A DNA stretch of 5,083 bases from Eubacterium sp. TM05-53 (lineage in GTDB: Bacteria; Bacillota_I; Bacilli_A; Erysipelotrichales; Erysipelotrichaceae), in contig NZ_QSPK01000104.1 in assembly GCF_003436425.1 (NCBI RefSeq), positions 1-5,083 on the forward strand, given 5' to 3'. Of this stretch, positions 1 through 3,742 are shown in pieces; position 1 is the first letter of the stretch; each line of letters begins with the position of its first letter. The position numbers and the translations under genes were made by a program. The notes beneath the pieces are model-generated. The model made no database searches, had not been told where the DNA came from, and worked only from the letters and a program-made list of their open reading frames with translations.

Positions 1-59
1 GCTTTCGCTCCCTTTTTTGTTTATTTTTGATCCAAATGATTGTCTTTAATATATTGTTC
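1..59. repeat. Terminal overlap with 5025-5083 (circular junction)
   Basis: These 59 bases are identical to bases 5025-5083 at the other end of the window. This is what an assembler leaves when it runs past the start of a circular molecule. The 61-aa gene (stop at 21) and its terminator are continuous across the junction, which supports a closed circle of 5,024 bp. A true terminal repeat of a linear element is possible but less likely, given the theta-type origin and relaxase. Confidence 0.9.
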
Positions 60-206
60 AACTTCCTCAACAGAGATTTCGGCAAGAGATGCGATTATCT
101 CTAAAGAAAGATTTTGTTTTAAGCCATAAGATATGATTTTAATTATCCATCTTTTACTTTCTTCTTCTTTCCCTTTAAGGTAAATGTCATTGTATCTTAA
201 ATCCAT
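21..206 (-). CDS. 61-aa protein, resembles the C-terminal tail of Rpn/PD-(D/E)XK transposase-like nucleases
   Basis: Small soluble, charged protein of unconfirmed function. Residues 10-17 are a KGKEEESK stretch, followed by a helix (WIIKIISYGLKQ) and a segment like LSLEIIASLAEISVEEVEQY. This layout (charged linker, helix, 'single helix then IA..A.IS.EEVE') is typical of the extreme C-terminus of the Rpn/PD-(D/E)XK 'putative transposase' proteins, whose full length is about 250-300 aa. No nuclease core is present, so it is either a free-standing small protein or a remnant kept by the operon. The start is supported by an AGGGAGG ribosome binding site 9 nt upstream (plus-strand 216-223), which overlaps the relaxase stop codon. 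The gap to the relaxase is 16 nt, so the two are probably cotranscribed and translationally coupled. A hairpin terminator follows directly across the circle junction. Confidence 0.65.
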   Translation of the reverse strand: MDLRYNDIYLKGKEEESKRWIIKIISYGLKQNLSLEIIASLAEISVEEVEQYIKDNHLDQK

Positions 207-222
207 ATGGTTTGACCTCCCT

Positions 223-1941
223 CTATCGTTCTATATCTCTACCTTTGTGTTTTTTCCCTCTGTTTGTTTTCAATTCTCGATTTATAGATTTTTGAATTTC
301 TTTTTGTTTCAGTTTACGCTCTTCTTCTTTTCGGCACTTTTCATCATATTTATTCATTTGGTATCTCTTAATTACATGCATCAATGATTCTACATCTAGC
401 ATCTGCCCATTTTTATCTTCATACGATAGTTGTCTTAGCCAATTACCATCTTCCAAATCAATTCTCGCTATTTTGAATTCCGAATAGATTGGCTTTATTC
501 GTTCATACAGTTTGTCATCTAACATCAAGTTAGGATCTTTATCAACCAGTTCAATCATTGACTGAACGATTACATCTTTGTTTTCTGTATTCAGTATCAA
601 TGTTTCTAATTCATTCTGTCTAGAATAGCCATATTTGAATCTGGATTCAGTCATTTTATGATTTGTATATTTGTCTGTAACGCCCAAATCATAGATTTTT
701 TTTGAGTATTCTACAGATTTGAATTCGTATACTGGAGGTTCGAAGAACCATCCATTGTGATAATACTCATCCATAATCTGTTTACAGTGCTCATAATACG
801 GCTTAATTTTAGGAAATTCATCGAGAACTGCATCGATTTCTTTTTTAGATCCATCTGCTTTTTCTTGATAACCATCAATTTCTGACTTTTTATCTTTGAT
901 TTTTTGCTTAATATCCTTTCTGTTTTGTCTGTCTTCTTTATGCAAACTGAACATACTTGTTTTCTTTAAATTTTCCATCTGTTCATCTAATTCGTAGCCA
1001 CACATCCTAGCGTTGTATTTAGCAATCGTGTATGTGTGATGATGGCTTTTAATTGTGTTCCAGATGTCCTCGAGTGTCATTGTCAGTTGTCTAACACCAC
1101 GTCTAAGCTCGTTTAAAGCGTTTTTAAGAGCATTTGTTCTATTCTTCTTATTTCGCTTAACCGAATCTTTTAGTGGCTCTACAATCTCTTTTAAATCGCT
1201 TTCTAGGACGTGTTTTGACAATGCATAATCAACAATTTCATTAAATTCTCGAATAATCTGGTTGTTTTCACGGATTCTTTCGGCTTTTTCTCGGTTCTGG
1301 TACTTGAATGTCTTCTGTTGAGGTATATGAAGACCGTCTCTTTCGAATCGATCTAAGCCTAATATTTTGGCGTAATGGTCTTTTAATTCTTGTTCTAGCC
1401 ACGTATATGACTTGAAACTCCGTGTTTTTGCGTGTTCGAAGGGTGGGGAAGTGGGTTCTCCTTTGTGGATCACGTGGACTGCATCTGCTTTATTGCATCT
1501 CTTCCAGTCGGCATCATAGTACATGTTTCGAGTTGCGTATTTGATTTTATCTCGATCCAGTCTTTCTCTTTCTGAGAATATCAAATGAATATGCAGATTC
1601 GTTTTGTCGTGATTCCAATGCAGTGCAGCTGCACAATCTGTGTGATAGGTATTCTTCCAGTCATCCACGATTTGATTCAGTACACGTTCTGGATCGGCAG
1701 AAAATCTATGAGGCAGATGAAAGATGATTTCTCGTGCCTCGATGCATTTTCCATTTGCACTGACACCTCGTGAATTGTTCTTGAACGACCTCTGATTTTG
1801 ATTGGCCAACGCAAGCCACATCTTATTGTCCATCGTTGTACGATAGGCCAGTAGATTTTCTTGTCGTTCTGGATTCGAAATATAATCTATACGGCCACGG
1901 ACATCATGCAGTTTTGTAATTCTTAGATATTGTGTGGCCAT
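223..1941 (-). CDS. MOBP-type relaxase (mobilization nuclease)
   Basis: Relaxase of 572 aa that would nick one strand at oriT, stay covalently attached to the 5' end and pilot it into the recipient. The N-terminal domain carries the family signatures. A motif I-like GRIDYIS segment contains Y20, the likely catalytic tyrosine, placed like Y22 of RP4 TraI (..KYIT..). The metal-binding motif III is HWNHDKTNLHIHLIFSE, with H108, H111, H117 and H119. Residues from about 220 to 390 are highly charged and probably helical or coiled-coil. The C-terminus (about 531-572) is very basic and may bind DNA. The start ATG lies 2 nt after the stop of the upstream accessory gene, with only a weak GAGAG ribosome site inside that gene, so translation is probably coupled. 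No VirB/VirD4 genes are present, so transfer would need a helper element. The relaxase class is clear; the precise subfamily name is an inference. Confidence 0.93.
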   Translation of the reverse strand: MATQYLRITKLHDVRGRIDYISNPERQENLLAYRTTMDNKMWLALANQNQRSFKNNSRGVSANGKCIEAREIIFHLPHRFSADPERVLNQIVDDWKNTYHTDCAAALHWNHDKTNLHIHLIFSERERLDRDKIKYATRNMYYDADWKRCNKADAVHVIHKGEPTSPPFEHAKTRSFKSYTWLEQELKDHYAKILGLDRFERDGLHIPQQKTFKYQNREKAERIRENNQIIREFNEIVDYALSKHVLESDLKEIVEPLKDSVKRNKKNRTNALKNALNELRRGVRQLTMTLEDIWNTIKSHHHTYTIAKYNARMCGYELDEQMENLKKTSMFSLHKEDRQNRKDIKQKIKDKKSEIDGYQEKADGSKKEIDAVLDEFPKIKPYYEHCKQIMDEYYHNGWFFEPPVYEFKSVEYSKKIYDLGVTDKYTNHKMTESRFKYGYSRQNELETLILNTENKDVIVQSMIELVDKDPNLMLDDKLYERIKPIYSEFKIARIDLEDGNWLRQLSYEDKNGQMLDVESLMHVIKRYQMNKYDEKCRKEEERKLKQKEIQKSINRELKTNRGKKHKGRDIER

Positions 1942-1943
1942 GA

Positions 1944-2273
1944 TTATTTCTCTCGTTTCTTACTAAGACCATCCAGTGCTAATGCAAGGATTTGAATATC
2001 ATCAAGTACTTGTTCCGAAAATTCTCGGTCCTCGTCATCTTGAATCTTGAATTCATTAATATGTTTTCTTAAAAAATCCATAGTCTTTTTATCAACTCGC
2101 CATAGCAGAGAATCATCATTGTTCATGACATTACCACCGTTCAAATATGGTGTCGCCACCGATAATATCCAGTCTTGTCTAGTCATTCCAGATTCATCAA
2201 CACGTTGGTTCAAAAGCTCCAATTCCTCATCTGTAACACGGAAAAAAACTCTATTTGGTCTTGTTTTATTCAT
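1944..2273 (-). CDS. Ribbon-helix-helix relaxosome accessory protein (MobC-like)
   Basis: Protein of 109 aa encoded directly before the relaxase. Residues 6-42 fit a ribbon-helix-helix fold: a beta strand (NRVFFRV), helix 1 (TDEELELLNQRVDESG) and helix 2 (TRQDWILSVAT). The rest is acidic and probably helical. Proteins of this size and position in mobilizable plasmids bind oriT, help the relaxase load and often repress their own promoter. Translation starts at an ATG preceded by an AAGGTGG-type ribosome site about 7 nt away. That site sits inside a GGTG/CACC hairpin that is repeated as a 14-bp exact copy inside the gene. Its promoter, 46 nt upstream, is wrapped in a 12-bp inverted repeat, a good candidate operator for this protein. 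The fold is a confident call; the name MobC rests on context. Confidence 0.82.
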   Translation of the reverse strand: MNKTRPNRVFFRVTDEELELLNQRVDESGMTRQDWILSVATPYLNGGNVMNNDDSLLWRVDKKTMDFLRKHINEFKIQDDEDREFSEQVLDDIQILALALDGLSKKREK

Positions 2274-2306
2274 GGTGTCGCCACCTTCCTTTCAATTTCT
2301 TCTGAT

Positions 2307-2337
2307 CTTTCTAAAATGATTATAGCATTTTAGAAAG
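2307..2337. promoter_or_regulatory. 12-bp inverted repeat, probable operator of the mob operon
   Basis: The left arm is CTTTCTAAAATG (2307-2318) and the right arm is its exact reverse complement (2326-2337), with a 7-nt spacer. The spacer contains the -10 box of the leftward mob promoter, so a protein bound to the arms would block RNA polymerase. The likely ligand is the ribbon-helix-helix protein encoded just downstream. It could instead be a relaxosome-binding repeat of oriT. Confidence 0.65.
2319..2327 (-). promoter_or_regulatory. Extended -10 promoter of the mobilization operon
   Basis: Read leftward, the sequence is TGCTATAAT: a perfect TATAAT (plus-strand 2319-2324) with the TG of an extended -10 box. 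No good -35 box lies 16-18 nt upstream, which is usual for extended -10 promoters. It lies 46 nt before the accessory gene start and inside the inverted repeat 2307-2337. Confidence 0.65.
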
Positions 2338-2339
2338 CG

Positions 2340-2410
2340 AAATACACCCCCGTGTACAAACTGAGTTTGTAGCAACTGGGGTTATTTCGGTCGGTTCTCG
2401 TACCGACAAA
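2340..2410. other. Candidate oriT (inverted-repeat cluster upstream of the mob genes)
   Basis: Three short inverted repeats are packed here: TACAC/GTGTA (2343-2347, 2352-2356, loop CCCC), TACAAAC/GTTTGTA (2355-2361, 2365-2371) and GTCGGT/ACCGAC (2390-2395, 2402-2407). No coding frame covers the stretch and it lies immediately upstream of the relaxosome genes, the usual place for oriT. On the minus strand the GTCGGT hairpin is followed by CGAAATAACCCC, which could hold the nick site a few bases beyond the hairpin, as in other MOBP systems. The nick position itself cannot be seen. Confidence 0.5.
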
Positions 2411-2424
2411 CGATTTTATTTATT

Positions 2425-2451
2425 GTTACTTTTTCCAAAAGTAACTTTTTT
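2425..2451 (+). terminator. AT-rich hairpin followed by six T
   Basis: GTTACTTTT (2425-2433) pairs with AAAAGTAAC (2437-2445) and is followed by a T run (2446-2451). It has terminator form for rightward transcription and would insulate the toxin gene from readthrough out of the oriT/mob side. The stem has few G-C pairs, so it may be weak. The core ACTTTT..AAAAGT also recurs in both 75-bp repeats. Confidence 0.4.
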
Positions 2452-2458
2452 GTTTATA

Positions 2459-2467
2459 TGGTATATT
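2459..2467 (+). promoter_or_regulatory. Probable promoter of the 29-aa toxin gene (extended -10)
   Basis: TGGTATATT reads as an extended -10 (TG, one base, TATATT). The start of transcription would fall near 2474, so the mRNA would begin with GTTGCCTAGGCTCACC. No convincing -35 is present; the expected place is occupied by the hairpin 2425-2445. Confidence 0.45.
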
Positions 2468-2483
2468 AATAATGTTGCCTAGG

Positions 2484-2506
2484 CTCACCAACGCGAAGGA
2501 GGTGAG
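2484..2506 (+). promoter_or_regulatory. Leader hairpin covering the toxin ribosome binding site
   Basis: CTCACC (2484-2489) is complementary to GGTGAG (2501-2506), which is the 3' half of the AAGGAGGTGA ribosome site (2496-2505). Folding would limit translation of the peptide. In Fst/par-type toxins a 5' stem-loop of this kind damps toxin synthesis until the antisense RNA decays. Confidence 0.55.
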
Positions 2507-2509
2507 AAC

Positions 2510-2599
2510 GTGGTTGAACTAATCTGTACTTTTTTAGTTTCTGTCGGAGCAAGTGTGGTTGCCTACTACATTTGCAAGTGGCTTGACAAAAACGACTAG
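2510..2599 (+). CDS. 29-aa hydrophobic peptide, type I toxin of Fst/par-like arrangement
   Basis: GTG-initiated peptide of 29 aa with an excellent ribosome site (AAGGAGGTGA, 4 nt before the GTG). Residues 2-22 form one membrane-spanning segment (includes TFLVSVGASVVAYYICK), followed by a polar WLDKND tail. One short transmembrane helix ending in a WLD-type charged tail is the hallmark of small toxins such as Fst, which insert in the membrane from the inside. The gene has its own promoter, a ribosome-site-masking leader hairpin and a strong terminator (2616-2645). A convergent antisense RNA gene lies just beyond, sharing a 14-bp repeat with this coding region. I infer a post-segregational killing or stability role. 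A small non-toxic membrane peptide remains possible, as no toxicity can be read from sequence. Confidence 0.75.
   Translation: MVELICTFLVSVGASVVAYYICKWLDKND
2520..2533 (+). repeat. 14-bp direct repeat, toxin copy
   Basis: TAATCTGTACTTTT, in the first codons of the toxin gene, is repeated exactly at 2698-2711. The second copy falls in the antisense RNA gene, so that RNA carries its complement. A shorter shared word TTGCCTA occurs at 2475-2481 (leader), 2559-2565 (toxin gene) and 2710-2716 (antisense gene). Confidence 0.85.
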
Positions 2600-2615
2600 G
2601 TAATAAAGCACAAAC

Positions 2616-2645
2616 AGAGTGGATTGACTACCCACTCTTTTTTTT
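2616..2645 (+). terminator. Terminator of the toxin mRNA
   Basis: AGAGTGG (2616-2622) pairs with CCACTCT (2632-2638) across a 9-nt loop and runs into eight T (2638-2645). It starts 17 nt after the toxin stop codon. Confidence 0.85.
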
Positions 2646-2646
2646 C

Positions 2647-2687
2647 AAAAAAAAAAGAAGAACTGAGTGACTGGGTCAGTTCTTCTT
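2647..2687 (-). terminator. Terminator of the antisense RNA
   Basis: AAGAAGAACTGA (2655-2666) pairs with its perfect reverse complement (2676-2687), a 12-bp stem with a 9-nt loop. Read leftward it is followed by ten T (plus-strand A run 2647-2656). It faces the toxin terminator, separated by a single C. Confidence 0.85.
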
Positions 2688-2697
2688 ACGTGGCTTT

Positions 2698-2711
2698 TAA
2701 TCTGTACTTTT
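2698..2711 (+). repeat. 14-bp direct repeat, antisense-gene copy
   Basis: Exact copy of 2520-2533. The RNA made from the minus strand here carries the complementary sequence near its 5' end, which lets it recognise the toxin mRNA. Confidence 0.85.
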
Positions 2712-2718
2712 GCCTACA

Positions 2719-2793
2719 TGAATTATATCATGAACTTTTCAAAAGTAAACGTCCGAGACTTAGCGTTGGCTAAGTACGAGGACACGTACTTAT
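2719..2793. repeat. 75-bp direct repeat, copy 1
   Basis: This matches 3743-3817 at 70 of 75 positions. Reading rightward it holds a leftward -10 box, the palindrome ACTTTTCAAAAGT (2734-2746), the inverted repeat ACTTAGC/GCTAAGT with loop GTTG, and AAGTAC/GTACTT with loop GAGGACAC. Four of the five differences form the loop of one hairpin (GTTG here, AAAA in copy 2), while its stem is unchanged. Structure therefore seems to be conserved rather than mere sequence. It is not inside any coding region. Confidence 0.9.
2722..2750 (-). promoter_or_regulatory. Promoter of the antisense RNA
   Basis: Read leftward: a TTTACT -35-like box, a 16-nt spacer, then TGATATAAT (extended, perfect -10 at plus 2722-2727). 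The palindrome ACTTTTCAAAAGT overlaps the spacer and the edge of the -35, so a regulator could sit here. It lies within 75-bp repeat copy 1. Confidence 0.75.
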
Positions 2794-2914
2794 TGACTAC
2801 CTTTAAATCGTATCATGTATTTTAGATCATTAGTAGACTGTGTTTTTAAATTTATGCTTGTTAAAATCATTGTATAAAGAACACTTAGAGAATGAAAAAG
2901 GAGCTTTGATACTA

Positions 2915-3001
2915 ATGGACGGTATAGTGGCTTTTATAGTTGGGACACTTATTGGAATAGCTATTCATAGCTACACAAAAAAAAGAAAGGAAAAGGAATA
3001 G
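2915..3001 (+). CDS. 28-aa membrane peptide (IG..IHS family, copy 1)
   Basis: Unrecognised peptide of 28 aa. Residues 4-18 (IVAFIVGTLIGIAIH) form a single membrane segment, followed by a very basic/acidic tail TKKRKEKE. AAGGAG (2898-2903) lies 11 nt upstream, a slightly long spacing. A TATAAA box at 2873-2878 could be its -10. A weak hairpin terminator (3005-3036) follows at once. The segment IG-I-A-IHS matches IG-M-L-IHS of the 31-aa peptide at 3203-3298, so the two look like paralogues. A leftward promoter at 3026-3053 points into it and could make an antisense RNA, again a type I toxin-like layout. Toxin function is an inference; the reading frame is short and only moderately supported. 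Confidence 0.55.
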   Translation: MDGIVAFIVGTLIGIAIHSYTKKRKEKE

Positions 3002-3004
3002 GCC

Positions 3005-3036
3005 TAATGTCATTAAGTTAAGGACATTATATTTTT
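3005..3036 (+). terminator. Weak terminator after the 28-aa gene
   Basis: TAATGTC (3005-3011) pairs with GACATTA (3023-3029) across an 11-nt loop and is followed by TATTTTT. The stem has two G-C pairs only. The right arm overlaps the -10 box of the leftward promoter at 3026-3053. Confidence 0.45.
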
Positions 3037-3053
3037 ATTGAAAATAGGGTCAA
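3026..3053 (-). promoter_or_regulatory. Leftward promoter antisense to the 28-aa gene
   Basis: Read leftward: TTGACC (plus 3048-3053), a 16-nt spacer and a perfect TATAAT (plus 3026-3031). Transcription would begin near 3019 and cross the terminator and gene of the 28-aa peptide in antisense. No leftward coding frame and no clear leftward terminator were found before 2790, so the RNA's extent is unknown. Confidence 0.5.
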
Positions 3054-3067
3054 AAACTCATTGATAA

Positions 3068-3090
3068 TATAACGTGACCTAGGAGGTGGT
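3068..3090 (+). promoter_or_regulatory. -10 box and structured ribosome site before the 23-aa gene
   Basis: TATAAC at 3068-3073 is a -10 candidate without a good -35. Just after it, GACC (3076-3079) can pair with GGTC (3088-3091) around TAGGAGGT, partly hiding the strong ribosome site. The same plan (CCTAGG, then a ribosome site in a hairpin) is seen before the 29-aa toxin. Confidence 0.35.
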
Positions 3091-3095
3091 CTTTT

Positions 3096-3167
3096 ATGGG
3101 TTATCATATTTTAGATTATGATATTGAGTTAGAAATTAAAAAATTCCAAAAAAGTCATTTAGATTAA
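3096..3167 (+). CDS. 23-aa hydrophilic peptide, function unknown
   Basis: Unrecognised. It has the best ribosome site of the island (TAGGAGGTGG, about 5 nt before ATG), which is the main reason to call it. The product is not hydrophobic: it begins MGYHILDYDIELEIKK and ends with a polar KSHLD tail, probably a single amphipathic helix. It ends 35 nt before the 31-aa membrane peptide and is probably on the same mRNA, which stops at the terminator 3333-3376. It could be a leader peptide that controls the downstream gene, a partner of that peptide, or a chance frame. No family assignment is possible. Confidence 0.4.
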   Translation: MGYHILDYDIELEIKKFQKSHLD

Positions 3168-3202
3168 TATTCTAAAAGTAGAAATGTAGGATAAAAATAA
3201 TT

Positions 3203-3298
3203 ATGGAAAAAAAAGGACTTATAAAAAAAATTATTGTTTTTACAATAGGTATTATCATAGGTATGTTAATACATAGTTTTTTGATTGGTAAAATCTAA
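3203..3298 (+). CDS. 31-aa membrane peptide (IG..IHS family, copy 2)
   Basis: Unrecognised peptide of 31 aa: a basic start (MEKKGLIKK), one membrane segment (about residues 10-28, including FTIGIIIGMLIHSFLIG) and a short KI end. The IGxxIGxxIHS pattern matches the 28-aa peptide at 2915-3001 and suggests descent from a common small gene, although the nucleotide sequences have diverged. The ribosome site is weak (AGGAT, 11 nt before ATG), so translation may depend on the 23-aa gene upstream. A strong terminator follows (3333-3376). The frame ends naturally with TAA. Confidence is limited by its small size. Confidence 0.5.
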   Translation: MEKKGLIKKIIVFTIGIIIGMLIHSFLIGKI

Positions 3299-3332
3299 TA
3301 TGTCAACTACCAACAACCTAATTAAATTTATG

Positions 3333-3376
3333 AAAAGTACTTTAAGACTTTCGCCCTAAAGTACTTTTATTTTGTT
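3333..3376 (+). terminator. Terminator of the 23-aa/31-aa gene pair
   Basis: AAAAGTACTTTA (3333-3344) pairs perfectly with TAAAGTACTTTT (3357-3368) across a 12-nt loop and is followed by ATTTTGTTTT. The stem is A-T rich but long. The A-rich left arm also gives it some activity leftward. Confidence 0.7.
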
Positions 3377-3390
3377 TTCACTCTATTTAT

Positions 3391-3501
3391 TCATTGCTTT
3401 AGAGAAAAAAGGAGAACTAACTCCTTTTTTTGTTGTTTACCTTTTACAAAATCTTCTAAGTTATCATAGGGTTGTTGTCCTATTAAAATATCTTTTAGTA
3501 A
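3391..3501 (-). pseudogene. Possible remnant reading frame without a start codon
   Basis: Read leftward, this frame encodes 36 residues with protein-like composition (GQQPYDNLEDFVKGKQQKKE in the middle). It is bounded by TGA (3502-3504) upstream and ends in TGA (3391-3393). It has no ATG, GTG or TTG start and contains the terminator hairpin 3405-3430. It may be the broken end of a gene once carried in the island, or chance. Confidence 0.25.
3405..3431. terminator. Bidirectional terminator hairpin
   Basis: AAAAAAGGAG (3405-3414) pairs with CTCCTTTTTT (3421-3430) with loop AACTAA. The A run on one side and the T run on the other give a U tract in both directions, so it can stop the rightward 23/31-aa transcript and any leftward readthrough from the 49-aa gene. 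Confidence 0.7.
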
Positions 3502-3518
3502 TCATAAACTAAAAGATA
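3482..3518 (-). terminator. Probable terminator of the 49-aa gene
   Basis: TATCTTTTAGT (3489-3499) pairs with ACTAAAAGATA (3508-3518), 8-nt loop. Read leftward it is followed by TTTTAAT. It starts 23 nt beyond the stop codon at 3542. The T tract is short, so it may only pause or protect the mRNA end. Confidence 0.45.
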
Positions 3519-3541
3519 AAATAGTGAGAACATATTCTATG

Positions 3542-3691
3542 TTATATTTTTTTTGCTAAAATATATAAACTTAATAAAATTAATAAACCTATAATAACCT
3601 GGAGAAAACGATTAGCGGAAAATAAATCAATATCAAAAATATAAAGTATTGATATGATACTTAGAAAGATCATTGCAAATTTTTTTTTCAT
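3542..3691 (-). CDS. 49-aa membrane protein, function unknown
   Basis: Small, very hydrophobic protein of 49 aa. It starts MKKKF, has a first membrane segment at about residues 5-19 (MIFLSIISILYIF), a short polar loop (DIDLFSANR), a second membrane segment at about 29-46 (LQVIIGLLILLSLYILA) and ends KKI. The start is supported by an AGAGGA ribosome site 5-6 nt upstream. The mRNA would start near 3739 from the promoter in 75-bp repeat copy 2. Its leader holds a hairpin, ATGTTCA/TGAACAT (3710-3716, 3722-3728). The gene is read toward the other tiny genes and away from rep. It could be a toxin-like peptide, an immunity protein or a membrane protein without relation to the others; I do not recognise a family. 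Confidence 0.6.
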   Translation of the reverse strand: MKKKFAMIFLSIISILYIFDIDLFSANRFLQVIIGLLILLSLYILAKKI

Positions 3692-3709
3692 TGAGTCCTC
3701 TCTTTTTTC

Positions 3710-3728
3710 ATGTTCAGTTATTGAACAT
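3710..3728 (-). promoter_or_regulatory. Leader hairpin before the 49-aa gene
   Basis: ATGTTCA (3710-3716) and TGAACAT (3722-3728) form a 7-bp stem with a 5-nt loop between the transcription start and the ribosome site. It may stabilise the mRNA or tune translation. Confidence 0.45.
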
Positions 3729-3742
3729 CTTTATGTACTACT

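Larger units (their letters stand above)
2647..2715 (-). ncRNA. Antisense antitoxin RNA of the type I module (about 69 nt)
   Basis: A strong leftward promoter (-10 at 2722-2727) and a strong leftward terminator (2647-2687) bound about 69 nt with no reading frame. The RNA would start near 2715 with AGGCAAAAGTACAGATTA, the complement of the 14-bp repeat plus TTGCCT. It could therefore pair with the toxin mRNA at 2520-2533, and more weakly at TTGCCTA in the leader or gene. The two transcripts end back to back and hardly overlap, so pairing must use these repeats, as in the par locus of pAD1, whose RNA II is of similar length. The start site is inferred from promoter spacing. Confidence 0.75.

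Noticed and set aside
184..387. Open frame of 67 codons on the + strand, Phe-rich
   Set aside because: It overlaps the end of the relaxase gene on the opposite strand. Its composition reflects Lys-rich codons read backward, and it has no ribosome site.
1585..1773. Open frame of 62 codons on the + strand
   Set aside because: It lies opposite the conserved HxH region of the relaxase and has no supporting signals.
2047..2319. Open frame of 90 codons on the + strand
   Set aside because: It is opposite the ribbon-helix-helix gene and runs through its promoter; it has no ribosome site and no family resemblance.
2719..2750. Possible dif/Xer-like resolution site in the left part of the 75-bp repeats
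   Set aside because: The palindrome ACTTTTCAAAAGT and neighbouring bases do not give the two 11-bp arms and 6-bp centre of Firmicute dif sites; the promoter elements explain it better.
2761..2766. TAGCGT, the CS-6 word of single-strand origins of the ssoA type, inside a hairpin region
   Set aside because: It is absent from the second copy of the repeat, the other ssoA elements are not recognisable, and the Rep and iterons indicate theta rather than rolling-circle replication.
3301..3306. Perfect leftward TTGACA -35 box
   Set aside because: No acceptable -10 box lies 16-18 nt downstream on the minus strand, so no promoter is called.
3331..3360. Nine-codon frame starting ATGAAAAGTACT
   Set aside because: It has no ribosome site and lies inside the terminator stem.
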